Source: Halopelagius fulvigenes
GTDB lineage: Archaea > Halobacteriota > Halobacteria > Halobacteriales > Haloferacaceae
Assembly (NCBI RefSeq): GCF_042662625.1
Contig: NZ_JBHSXH010000015.1
Span: forward strand, 1,736,001 to 1,800,000
Reading direction: 5' to 3'
Length of the DNA stretch: 64,000 nt
Position 1 is the first letter of the stretch, and every line of letters starts with the position of its first letter. Made by a program: the position numbers and the translations under genes. Of this stretch, positions 24,662-31,502 are shown piece by piece. The notes beneath the pieces were generated by a model. The model was not told the DNA's origin. It was given only the letters and a program-made list of their open reading frames with translations, and ran no database searches.

Positions 24662-24954
24662 GCGGTCGTCGCCTCGAACCTCCTCTTCTTTCGACCGCGG
24701 ATACGCCGCCGCTTACCGCGTCCCTCGCCGTCGCTCTGCGCCGACGACCAGACGACCAGAAGCGCGAGTAACCCGCTGACGACGGACGAGAGGAGACTGA
24801 TGAACATCGGGGCCATGTAGTTCGCGCAGTCGCCGCCTCCGCCGCACTCCGTCGCGGCGAATCCGAAGAGTCCGGGCGGGTCGGAGAGTCCGACGCCGCT
24901 GACCGAGAGCAGTACGATGGCGGTCAGAGCGAGGAGACGCCGTTTCGTCGTCAC
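24514..24954 (-). CDS. Small membrane protein overlapping the mdh 3' end
   Basis: 146 residues as an open frame. Residues 1-70 look real: a signal-like segment LLALTAIVLLSVSGVGL, then ECGGGGDCANYMAPMFISLLSSVVSGLLALLVVW with a second membrane segment, then a basic patch GKRRRIRGRKKRR. The last 50 residues are read antisense through the end of mdh and are Ser/Arg-rich, as expected of a shadow frame. The likely original stop, somewhere just outside mdh, seems lost. N-terminal part moderately sure, C-terminus doubtful. Confidence 0.5.
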   Translation of the reverse strand: MTTKRRLLALTAIVLLSVSGVGLSDPPGLFGFAATECGGGGDCANYMAPMFISLLSSVVSGLLALLVVWSSAQSDGEGRGKRRRIRGRKKRRFEATTAYAIFSYWSRSFSAASSMRPRSYSSRSHSTTSSTPSEPSLTGTPKAVSS

Positions 24955-25068
24955 GGCTCCGCCTCACCGGCGACCCCTCGGTCGGGAGGCGGCACGAACG
25001 CCCGTTCCTGACAGTCACCTACTGATTTAGGTCGAGGGATTACGACTGTCCCGGCCCACTAGCAGGTA

Positions 25069-25437
25069 ATGTCAGCCGACGTCTACCGGTACGAAATCGA
25101 CGCGGGCGTCGCCGTCTTCAACCTCACGGAGTTCTCGGTCAACGGCGGACTCCTCCTGCAGGAGTTCTTCGAGACGTTCGAATCCGTCCTCGCCCGGTCG
25201 GAGGTGACGGCGACCGTCCTCGTCTTCGCGGAGGAGGGCGGCCTCAGCAGGTGGTTCTTCGAACGGTTCGACGACCTTCTATCGAGGATCGACGGCTACG
25301 AACTCGACCGGGCCGCCGTCGTCGCGCCGCCGGTGAAACGGACCGCGCTTCGGGGCCGCCTCGCGGAGACGGACGTGACGGTAAAGACGCCCGAGACGCC
25401 GTCGGCGGCGGTGGAGTGGGCGCGAACGTCGGCTTAG
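25069..25437 (+). CDS. Hypothetical protein with STAS-like pattern
   Basis: 122 residues, soluble. The pattern GVAVFNLTEFSVNGGLLLQEFFETFESVLARSEVTATVLVF, a second strand-helix pair (LDRAAVVAPPVKRTALRGRLAE) and VTVKTPETPSAAVEWARTS recalls STAS-like or SpoIIAA-like haloarchaeal proteins, but the assignment is weak. Its stop overlaps by 4 nt the convergent stop of the CBS-domain gene. Confidence 0.65.
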   Translation: MSADVYRYEIDAGVAVFNLTEFSVNGGLLLQEFFETFESVLARSEVTATVLVFAEEGGLSRWFFERFDDLLSRIDGYELDRAAVVAPPVKRTALRGRLAETDVTVKTPETPSAAVEWARTSA

Positions 25438-25835
25438 GAGGGAGTCGGCTTCTCGACGTGCGAGAGGTACGCGGTGAGGTCCGTCGTCGTTATCATCCCG
25501 ATGACGGTGCCGTCGTCCACGACCGGCACGTGGTGGACGCCGCGTTCTATCATCGTGTCCGCCGCGGCGGTGATGGGTTCCTGCGCCGTCGTCGTCACCA
25601 CGTCCGTGCTCATGTACTCCGAGACTGGCGTCTCGTCCTTCGGGTGGCGTTCGGCGACGATTCTCACGAAGTCCGTGGAGGTGAGAATCCCGAGCAGTCC
25701 GTCCTCCTCATCGGTGACGACCACTGACCCGACGCCCTCTTCGAGCATCGTCTGGGCGGCCGTCTCGACCAACGTGTCCGGAGAGACGGTGTGCACGGGC
25801 GAGGACATGAGTCGCGCGACGAATATATCGTCCAT
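25434..25835 (-). CDS. Protein with two CBS domains
   Basis: 133 residues from the ATG at 25835 (MDDIFVARLMSSPVHTV). The frame is open nine codons further. Almost entirely a CBS pair: LMSSPVHTVSPDTLVETAAQTMLEEGVGSVVVTDEEDGLLGILTSTDFVR, then YMSTDVVTTTAQEPITAAADTMIERGVHHVPVVDDGTVIGMITTTDLTAYL, each split by family-typical turns. CBS pairs usually bind AMP, ATP or SAM and regulate a partner. No partner domain is fused here. Confidence 0.9.
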   Translation of the reverse strand: MDDIFVARLMSSPVHTVSPDTLVETAAQTMLEEGVGSVVVTDEEDGLLGILTSTDFVRIVAERHPKDETPVSEYMSTDVVTTTAQEPITAAADTMIERGVHHVPVVDDGTVIGMITTTDLTAYLSHVEKPTPS

Positions 25836-25921
25836 GCTACTTGCTACCCTCGGACAGAACATAACGATTGTCGTTCGAAAACCGGGGCGGGGCGGGACTT
25901 TCGGCGTCTCGGCCGTCCCCG

Positions 25922-27655
25922 TCAGAGGCGTTCTTTCAGCGTCTCGGCCGTCCCCTCGCCGACGCCCGGCACGTCCGTCAGGTCGCCCACGGACGCCTCG
26001 CGGACGTTCTCGACGCTCCCGAACCGCCGGAGGAGGGCCCGCCGCGTCTTCGGGCCGACGCCGGGCACGTCGTCTAACACCGTCTTCACCTCGTCGCGGA
26101 TGGTCTGGTGGTACTGGACGGCGAAGCGGTGCGCCTCGTCGCGCACCCGTTGGAGGACGTGCAGGTGCGGCGCGTCGTTCGGCCAGTCGTACACCCTCTT
26201 ATCGGTGATGACGAGTTCCTCCTCCTTCGCGAGGGCGACGGCGGGCACGTCCCACCCGACTTCCGCGAGGGCGTCTAGCGCCGCGTCGAGTTGGCCGTCG
26301 CCGCCGTCGATGAGGAGGAGGTCCGGGTCGGGCCTGTCGTCGCGCCCCTCGACGGCGCGTTCGGCCCGCCAGCGCACGAGTTCGCGCATGTTCGCGTAGT
26401 CGTCGTTCCGGTCTGGGAGTTTCTTCCGGCGGTAGTCGGACTTCTCGGCGGACCCCTCGATGAAGCAGACGTTACTCCCGACGACGGCGGTGCCTTGGGC
26501 GTGACTCACGTCGAACCCCTCGATGCGCGATACCGGCGGCAGGCCGAGTGCGTCCGCGAGTGCGCCGAGTTCGTCGCTCCGGCCCGGTCCGCGTCTGGCG
26601 TTCTTCAGGGCGAGTTCGACCAGTTTGGCCTCGCGGCCGGCCCCGGGGACGCGGACGGCGACGCCCTCGGCGTTCAACCACGCCGTCACGTCGTCGTCGT
26701 CGGGGCGTTCCGAGAGCAACACGGCGTCCGGAAGCGTTCGCTCGGCGTAGTACTGCGTGAGGAACGCGGAGAGGACGGCGGCGCTTCTGTCGCCGCCCTC
26801 GGGCGCGTCGAGGCGGTGACTCGACCTATCGACGAGTTGCCCGCGTTCGCTGTGGAGGCGGGCCACCGTCGCCGAGTCGCCCTCGACGGCGACGCCGAGG
26901 ACGTCCACGGCGCGTTCGTCCGTCCGGGCGGCCACCGCCTCCTCGCCCGCGCCGTGGAACGACTCCACCGCGTCGAGCCTGTCCCGGAGGTTCGCCGCGC
27001 GTTCGAAGTTCTCCTCCTGCGCGGCGGACTCCATCGCCCGGCGCAGGGGGTCCGCGAGGACGCCCGTCTCGCCCTCGAAGAACCGGACGACCGATTCCAC
27101 GTCCTCGCGGTAGTCGGCCTCCGAAATCTCGCCCGTGCAGGGGGCGGTGCAGAGGCCCATCTCGTAGTCGAGGCAGGGGCGGGCGCGGTTGGCGTACTTG
27201 TGGTCCGAACACCCGCGGACGCCGTACGTCTCCCGCAGGGCCTTCACCACCGTCTCGACCCGTCCCTTGTCGGTGAAGGGGCCGAACACCGTCGCGCCCT
27301 CTTCTGGGTCGCGCGTCACCTCGATGCGCGGGACGGGGTGGTCGGTCAACTGCACCAACGGGTACGACTTGTCGTCCTTCAGGCGGACGTTGTACCGCGG
27401 TTGGTGGCGCTTGATGAGGTTCGCTTCGAGGAGAAGCGCCTGCGTCTCGGTGTCCGTGACGGCGAAGTCGATTCGGTCGGCGCGTTCGACCATCTGACGG
27501 ATGCGCGCCCCGCGCGGGTCGGCGTACGACCGCACCCGGTCGCGGATGTTCACGGCCTTTCCGACGTAGAGAACGGTGTCGTCTCGGTAGAACTGGTAGA
27601 CGCCGGGCTCCGTCGGAAGGTCCTTGGCGCGCGCTCTAACGCCGCTTTCGTCCAT
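25922..27655 (-). CDS. uvrC: Excinuclease ABC subunit C
   Basis: 577 residues. Makes both incisions in nucleotide excision repair with UvrA and UvrB, which are not in this window. Order: GIY-YIG domain (PGVYQFYRDDTVLYVGKAVN), a Cys-rich site (CSDHKYANRARPC, then GLCTAPC), the UVR motif (AQEENFERAANLRDRLDAVE), the RNase H-like domain with IEGFDVSHAQGTA and LLIDGGDGQLDAA, and C-terminal helix-hairpin-helix repeats (LDDVPGVGPKTRRALLRRFG; LTDVPGVGEGTAETLKERL). Complete. Bacterial-like repair genes of this kind are widespread in haloarchaea. Confidence 0.97.
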   Translation of the reverse strand: MDESGVRARAKDLPTEPGVYQFYRDDTVLYVGKAVNIRDRVRSYADPRGARIRQMVERADRIDFAVTDTETQALLLEANLIKRHQPRYNVRLKDDKSYPLVQLTDHPVPRIEVTRDPEEGATVFGPFTDKGRVETVVKALRETYGVRGCSDHKYANRARPCLDYEMGLCTAPCTGEISEADYREDVESVVRFFEGETGVLADPLRRAMESAAQEENFERAANLRDRLDAVESFHGAGEEAVAARTDERAVDVLGVAVEGDSATVARLHSERGQLVDRSSHRLDAPEGGDRSAAVLSAFLTQYYAERTLPDAVLLSERPDDDDVTAWLNAEGVAVRVPGAGREAKLVELALKNARRGPGRSDELGALADALGLPPVSRIEGFDVSHAQGTAVVGSNVCFIEGSAEKSDYRRKKLPDRNDDYANMRELVRWRAERAVEGRDDRPDPDLLLIDGGDGQLDAALDALAEVGWDVPAVALAKEEELVITDKRVYDWPNDAPHLHVLQRVRDEAHRFAVQYHQTIRDEVKTVLDDVPGVGPKTRRALLRRFGSVENVREASVGDLTDVPGVGEGTAETLKERL

Positions 27656-27732
27656 CTACCCCCGGGTACGTTCCGACGGGCTTTGAGGCTGACGCGACGG
27701 CTCCGGGGGTCGCCGCCCGCCGCCTCCGCCCG

Positions 27733-28518
27733 TCACTTCGACGCTTCGAGGACGGCCGCCCGGATGGCCTCGTCGTACCCCGGGTGGGTGGACCACCGGT
27801 CGTCCGACGCGACGAGGTAGTCGATGGCCTCGACGGCGTCCCAACTGACGGACAGGACGAGGTGGTCGTCGTTCTCTCCGGCGTAGTCGTGCGGTGCCCC
27901 TCTGTTCGCCGAGGCTCTCGCAACGTCACCGGAACGCGTCGCGTTCCGATCGGCGTACGAAACGCTTCGCGTCTCGTCAACGTCGTCGGACTGCGTCCGA
28001 TGGGCTGGCGAGCTTCGCTCGTCAACGTCGCGAGACTCCGTCTCGCGGCCCGTAGAGCTCCGCTCCGCGACGTCACCGGACCGCATCCGGCGCGCCGACG
28101 AACGTCGTTCGCCGACGCCGTCGGGCGACGCCCGGCCGCGTGCCGAGGTTTCTTCGACCGTGTCGCCGATCACCGCCCGGAACGCGCGTTCGGCCCGGTG
28201 GAGGTCGTGGCCCAGTTTCGTCGCGGCGAACCGGTTGCTCTCGCTTCTCGTGACCGCCTCCGCGTCGAGCAACGGCGGGAGGTGGCGGTGGCGCAGTTCC
28301 ACCTCCAACTCGTTTATCCGTCGATCCGGGTGGTCGTCCGGCCCTCGGAGTCCGTCTTCGGTGCGGGCGGCGACGCGACGGGCGAGTTCTCGCCGCGTCA
28401 GCGGTCGACTCGCCTCGACTACGGCGGCGAGGGTGTCGCGTCGCCGTCGGGCGGCGAGCAGTTCGTGGAAGGTATTGCAAGGGGAGGGGACCATTCTATC
28501 TCCGACTATTTCTCTCAT
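27733..28518 (-). CDS. DUF7344-like regulator with tandem-repeat insertion
   Basis: 261 residues. The N-terminal 115 residues fit a haloarchaeal winged-helix family: FHELLAARRRRDTLAAVVEAS, LTRRELARRVAA, RRINELEVELRHRHLPPLLDAEAVTR. Residues about 125-205 are four near-repeats of 15 residues (ERRSSARRMRSGDVA, ERSSTGRETESRDVD, ERSSPAHRTQSDDVD, then a longer ETRSVSYADRNATRSGDVA), encoded by the palindrome array listed separately. A HalOD1-like C-terminus (DDHLVLSVSWDAVEAIDYLVAS) follows. The repeat section looks like a DNA element that inserted in frame. Confidence 0.75.
   Translation of the reverse strand: MREIVGDRMVPSPCNTFHELLAARRRRDTLAAVVEASRPLTRRELARRVAARTEDGLRGPDDHPDRRINELEVELRHRHLPPLLDAEAVTRSESNRFAATKLGHDLHRAERAFRAVIGDTVEETSARGRASPDGVGERRSSARRMRSGDVAERSSTGRETESRDVDERSSPAHRTQSDDVDETRSVSYADRNATRSGDVARASANRGAPHDYAGENDDHLVLSVSWDAVEAIDYLVASDDRWSTHPGYDEAIRAAVLEASK
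27910..28134. repeat. Array of about ten short palindromes inside a coding sequence
   Basis: Perfect stems with 3-nt loops are CGAG(GCT)CTCG at 27910-27920, GGAACGC(GTC)GCGTTCC at 27931-27947, CGAGC(TTC)GCTCG at 28009-28021, CGCGAGAC(TCC)GTCTCGCG at 28029-28047, GAGC(TCC)GCTC at 28055-28065, CGAAC(GTC)GTTCG at 28099-28111 and CGGGC(GAC)GCCCG at 28122-28134. A nine-base stem with one mismatch is at 27957-27977. Five-base stems with 5-nt loops are at 27986-28000 and 28076-28090. The linkers repeat AACGTC or GACGTC. The array encodes the repeats of the DUF7344-like protein. Confidence 0.8.
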
Positions 28519-28614
28519 CGCTTAATTTTTATTCGTATTCGGCAGTTATGTCGTGTTTCCATACATATCGGCCGCGGTCGGTAGGTACAAACCGCGCCTC
28601 GCCGAACGCCGACT

Positions 28615-28905
28615 ATGACCGACGCCGACGACGCCGACGACGACGCCGTCCGCGCGTGGCTCGTCGAACGCACGTACGACGACCGCGGCCTCATCATCCT
28701 CGTGTACGCGACTCCCGACGGCGAACGCGCCCGCCGGAAGGAACTCGCGGCGACGGTGATGCATCAACGCGGTATCACCCCCACCGCCGCGGTGGACGTG
28801 GACACCGAGGACTTAGACGAGGTGACGGACGCGGAGACGCGCGACCGGTACGCCGCGGAGGCGACTCGGATGCGCGAGAAACACGACCCCGACGACGAGG
28901 TGTAA
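28615..28905 (+). CDS. Small acidic hypothetical protein, 96 residues
   Basis: A soluble alpha/beta-looking protein: VRAWLVERTYDDRGLIILVYATPDG, then RRKELAATVMHQRGITPTAAVDV and a charged helical end. No family recognised, though the composition and codon use are typical for the chromosome. Its TAA stop is the first three bases of the repeat at 28903-29030. A TATA-like TCGGTAGGTACAAAC lies about 25-35 bp before the ATG. Confidence 0.7.
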   Translation: MTDADDADDDAVRAWLVERTYDDRGLIILVYATPDGERARRKELAATVMHQRGITPTAAVDVDTEDLDEVTDAETRDRYAAEATRMREKHDPDDEV

Positions 28906-29030
28906 CACCCACCTTTTTCGAGGGGGTCCTCGCGCGCCGAGGGCGCGCTGTGGGGAACTCTCCCCGCAAAAACCCGGAGGGAAAAAAGGCCGACGAGACG
29001 GCAAGGCCGTCTCGCTCTACTCGCGGATGC
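28903..29030 (+). repeat. Intergenic palindromic repeat, copy 1
   Basis: Starts on the TAA stop with a 30-nt block (28903-28932: TAACACCCACCTTTTTCGAG and on) found identically at 31023-31052. Then come a GCGCGCC(GAG)GGCGCGC hairpin (28932-28948), GGGGA(ACTC)TCCCC (28952-28965), an A-rich stretch, and CGAGACGGC(AAG)GCCGTCTCG with the tail CTCGCGGATGC, which is matched at 31224-31259. It may act as a transcription terminator; C-rich and T-rich patches follow the stop. Confidence 0.8.
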
Positions 29031-29166
29031 CGGCTGTGCGCCGCGTTCGCTGCGGACCGACGGACCGTGACATCCCGTTGACGAAAACCGCCGGACGCGG
29101 ACGCCCCAGTTTCAACGCTGATTCTCGCACCAAACCCTTTATCGGATGACCTGACTACCCACGGGC

Positions 29167-30105
29167 ATGGCCGCCATCGAACTGGACGGGGTGACGAAGC
29201 GGTACGAAGACGTCACCGCCGTCTCGGATCTCTCCCTTACGGTCGACGACGGGGAGGTGTTCGGCTTTCTCGGACCGAACGGAGCGGGGAAATCGACCAC
29301 GATCAACATCCTCTTGGATTTCGTCCGCGCGACGGAGGGCACGGTTCGCGTCCTCGGACACGACGCTCACAGAGAGAGCGTCGCCGTCCGGGCGCGGACC
29401 GGCGTCCTCCCGGAAGGGTTCGACGTGTACGACCGCCTCACCGGGCGCGCGCACGTCGAGTTCGCAATGGACTCGAAGGGCGTCGAGGGCGACCCCGACG
29501 CCGTCCTCCGACGCGTCGGCATCGCCGATGCCGCGGACCGGAAAGCCGGGGGCTACTCGAAGGGGATGCGCCAGCGTCTCGCCCTCGGGATGGCCCTCGT
29601 CGGCGACCCCGACCTCCTAATTTTGGACGAACCCTCCTCGGGTCTCGACCCCGCGGGAGCGAAGGAGATGCGTGAAATCGTGCTTCAGGAGGCTGAACGC
29701 GGGACGACGGTGTTCTTCTCCAGTCACGTCCTCGAACAGGTCGAGGCGGTCTGCGACCGCGTCGGCATCATGCGCGAGGGCGAACTCGTCGCCGAAGACA
29801 CCATCGAGGGCCTCCGCGACGCCGTCGGCACGGAATCGACGCTCCGCGTCACCACGGCGGGCGACGCCATCCCCGACACCGACGCCCTCACCGAACTCGA
29901 CGGCGTCAGTTCCGTCTCCACCGACGGCGAGACGCTTCTCGTCTCCTGCGACGGCGACGCGAAGACGGCCGTCATCGGCGAACTGGAGTCCCAGGGCGTC
30001 GAGGTGACCGACTTCGAGACGCGCGAGGCGTCGCTCGAAGACCTCTTCTTGGCTTACACCGGACGGGGAGACGGGACGGCGGACGAACCGGAGGTCCGCG
30101 CATGA
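29167..30105 (+). CDS. ABC transporter ATP-binding protein
   Basis: 312 residues. Walker A FLGPNGAGKSTTINIL (about residues 36-51), the ABC signature in YSKGMRQRLALGMAL, Walker B DLLILDEPSSGLDP and the H-loop FFSSHVLEQVEAV are all present. The C-terminal 80 residues form the extra domain of the CcmA/NatA-like class (DALTELDGVSSVSTDGETLLV). Such ATPases drive export-type permeases such as ABC-2. Its stop overlaps the ATG of the permease gene by 4 nt. Confidence 0.95.
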   Translation: MAAIELDGVTKRYEDVTAVSDLSLTVDDGEVFGFLGPNGAGKSTTINILLDFVRATEGTVRVLGHDAHRESVAVRARTGVLPEGFDVYDRLTGRAHVEFAMDSKGVEGDPDAVLRRVGIADAADRKAGGYSKGMRQRLALGMALVGDPDLLILDEPSSGLDPAGAKEMREIVLQEAERGTTVFFSSHVLEQVEAVCDRVGIMREGELVAEDTIEGLRDAVGTESTLRVTTAGDAIPDTDALTELDGVSSVSTDGETLLVSCDGDAKTAVIGELESQGVEVTDFETREASLEDLFLAYTGRGDGTADEPEVRA

Positions 30106-31025
30106 CGTGGCGAGCGGTCGCCGAGAAGGACTTCCGCGACGCCATCCGCTCGCGGTGGCTGTTCGGCGCGACGGCCTTCTTCGTCCTGTTCGTCGGCGGG
30201 GCCACCGCCCTGTTCTTCGGGGTGCTCCTGCCGCCGAACGCCCGCGACGCGTCGAACCTGTTCGGGTTCTTCGCGAATCTCGGCGTCTTCAGCCTCTCGT
30301 TCCCCGGCCTGTTGGCGCTCATCCTCGGCTTCGTCGGTCTGTCCACCTCCTACGGCGCGATAATCGACGAACGCGAGTCCGGGTCGCTGAAGCTGATGCT
30401 GTCGCTGCCGAACTCCCGGCTCGACGTGGTCGTCGGTAAACTCCTCGGTCGGAGCGCCGTCGTCGCCGTCGCCCTCCTCGCGGGGTTCGTCGCGGCGTTC
30501 GTCGGCTTCCTCGCGACCGGAACCGCCGTCGATTACGGCGCGTTCATCCCGCACGTCGCCCTGACGGTCATCCTCGGCGTCGCCTTCGTCTCCATCGGCC
30601 TCGGCATCTCCGCCGCCGCCGACTCCAACCGCGAGGCGACGCTGGCGACCCTCGGACTCTACCTCATCTTCGGCATCCTCTGGTCGTCCATCGCCGAGGG
30701 GATTCCGAAACTCATCAACTACGCCGCCAAGCAGGCTCCCTTCGTCTCGCCGCTCGAAAACATCACGCGGGTCAAAATCGGCCTGTTCCTGAAGTACGTC
30801 AACCCGCTGAAGACGTACGAGACGCTCGCCGCGCAGGTGTACTACGGCGCGGCGCAGGCCCGCCTCGTCAGCGCCGCCTTCGGCGAGCAGATGACCCTCG
30901 GTCCCCTGTTCAAAGAGAGCATACCGTTCTACTTCTCCGGCTGGTTCCTCATGCTCGTCCTGTTGGCATGGGTGGTCGCTCCGGTCGCTCTCGGCTACCT
31001 CGTCTTCGAGAAGCAGGATCTCTAA
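30102..31025 (+). CDS. ABC-2-type permease
   Basis: 307 residues, six membrane segments, with AEKDFRDAIRSRWLFGATAFFVLFVG at the start and LGFVGLSTSYGAIIDERESGSLKLMLSLPNSR, the signature of NosY/ABC-2-type permeases. A large periplasmic loop follows segment five. Together with the ATPase at 29167 it forms a complete exporter of unknown substrate. Its TAA starts the second repeat copy, so the operon lies exactly between the two repeats. Confidence 0.92.
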   Translation: MTWRAVAEKDFRDAIRSRWLFGATAFFVLFVGGATALFFGVLLPPNARDASNLFGFFANLGVFSLSFPGLLALILGFVGLSTSYGAIIDERESGSLKLMLSLPNSRLDVVVGKLLGRSAVVAVALLAGFVAAFVGFLATGTAVDYGAFIPHVALTVILGVAFVSIGLGISAAADSNREATLATLGLYLIFGILWSSIAEGIPKLINYAAKQAPFVSPLENITRVKIGLFLKYVNPLKTYETLAAQVYYGAAQARLVSAAFGEQMTLGPLFKESIPFYFSGWFLMLVLLAWVVAPVALGYLVFEKQDL

Positions 31026-31260
31026 CACCCACCTTTTTCGAGGGGGTCCTCGGCGACGGCNNNNNNNNNNNNNNNNNNNNNNNNNNNNNNNNNNNNNNNN
31101 NNNNNNNNNNNNNNNNNNNNNNNNNNNNNNNNNNNNNNNNNNNNNNNNNNNNNNNNNNNNNNNNNNNNNNNNNNNCCGCTCGCTTCGTCTTCGGACGACC
31201 CCCGAGTTGTCCGAACGGCGGGCGAGACGGCCTTGCCGTCTCGCTTCGCTCGCGGATGCT
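31023..31260 (+). repeat. Intergenic palindromic repeat, copy 2 (with assembly gap)
   Basis: 30 nt identical to copy 1 from the TAA at 31023 to 31052, then a break and the N gap. After the gap there are TCGTC(TTCG)GACGA (31185-31198), TTCGGAC/GTCCGAA (31190-31196 and 31209-31215) and GCGAGACGGC(CTT)GCCGTCTCGC (31223-31245), then GCTCGCGGATGC. The hairpin matches copy 1, but the loop is its reverse complement (AAG there, CTT here). Confidence 0.75.
31061..31175. other. Assembly gap, 115 N
   Basis: The gap lies inside repeat copy 2. Its size may be only an estimate. Strong GC-rich hairpins on both sides explain a local sequencing or assembly failure. Confidence 0.98.
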
Positions 31261-31273
31261 CGGTACGGGACGA

Positions 31274-31465
31274 TTATCTCTCAGACGTCCATCCGATGTA
31301 GGTGATTCCGACGCCCAACAGCACCACCAGAAACCCGATCTCGTAGTGTATGAATTGGGCGGCTCCGAGGCCGAGAACGCTTACGTGAGTACCCGCGACC
31401 ATGCGCTTCAGGTCCATCGACTCCGCTTCGTAGGAGGGCACGTCATCTGTCCGGTCAATCTCCAC
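31274..31465 (-). CDS. Small membrane protein, 63 residues
   Basis: GTG start at 31465. An ATG at residue 17 (MDLKRMVAGTHVSV) is an alternative. Two close membrane segments, HVSVLGLGAAQFIHYEIG and LVVLLGVGITYIGW, end with a short polar tail. The role is unknown. It lies 37 bp downstream of ligA on the same strand and may be co-transcribed with it. Confidence 0.65.
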   Translation of the reverse strand: MEIDRTDDVPSYEAESMDLKRMVAGTHVSVLGLGAAQFIHYEIGFLVVLLGVGITYIGWTSER

Positions 31466-31502
31466 ATCTATCTACCGCAGACACGCTCCGCGGCGAGTCG
31501 CC

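Noticed and set aside
27900..28140. CRISPR array
   Set aside because: The repeats are short palindromes with variable spacing of 10-25 bp inside a coding frame. There are no equal-length spacers and no cas genes nearby.
29167..31025. ABC operon as a composite transposon
   Set aside because: The flanking repeats carry no transposase and are not inverted IS ends, so transposition is not supported. Recombination between direct repeats is the milder reading.
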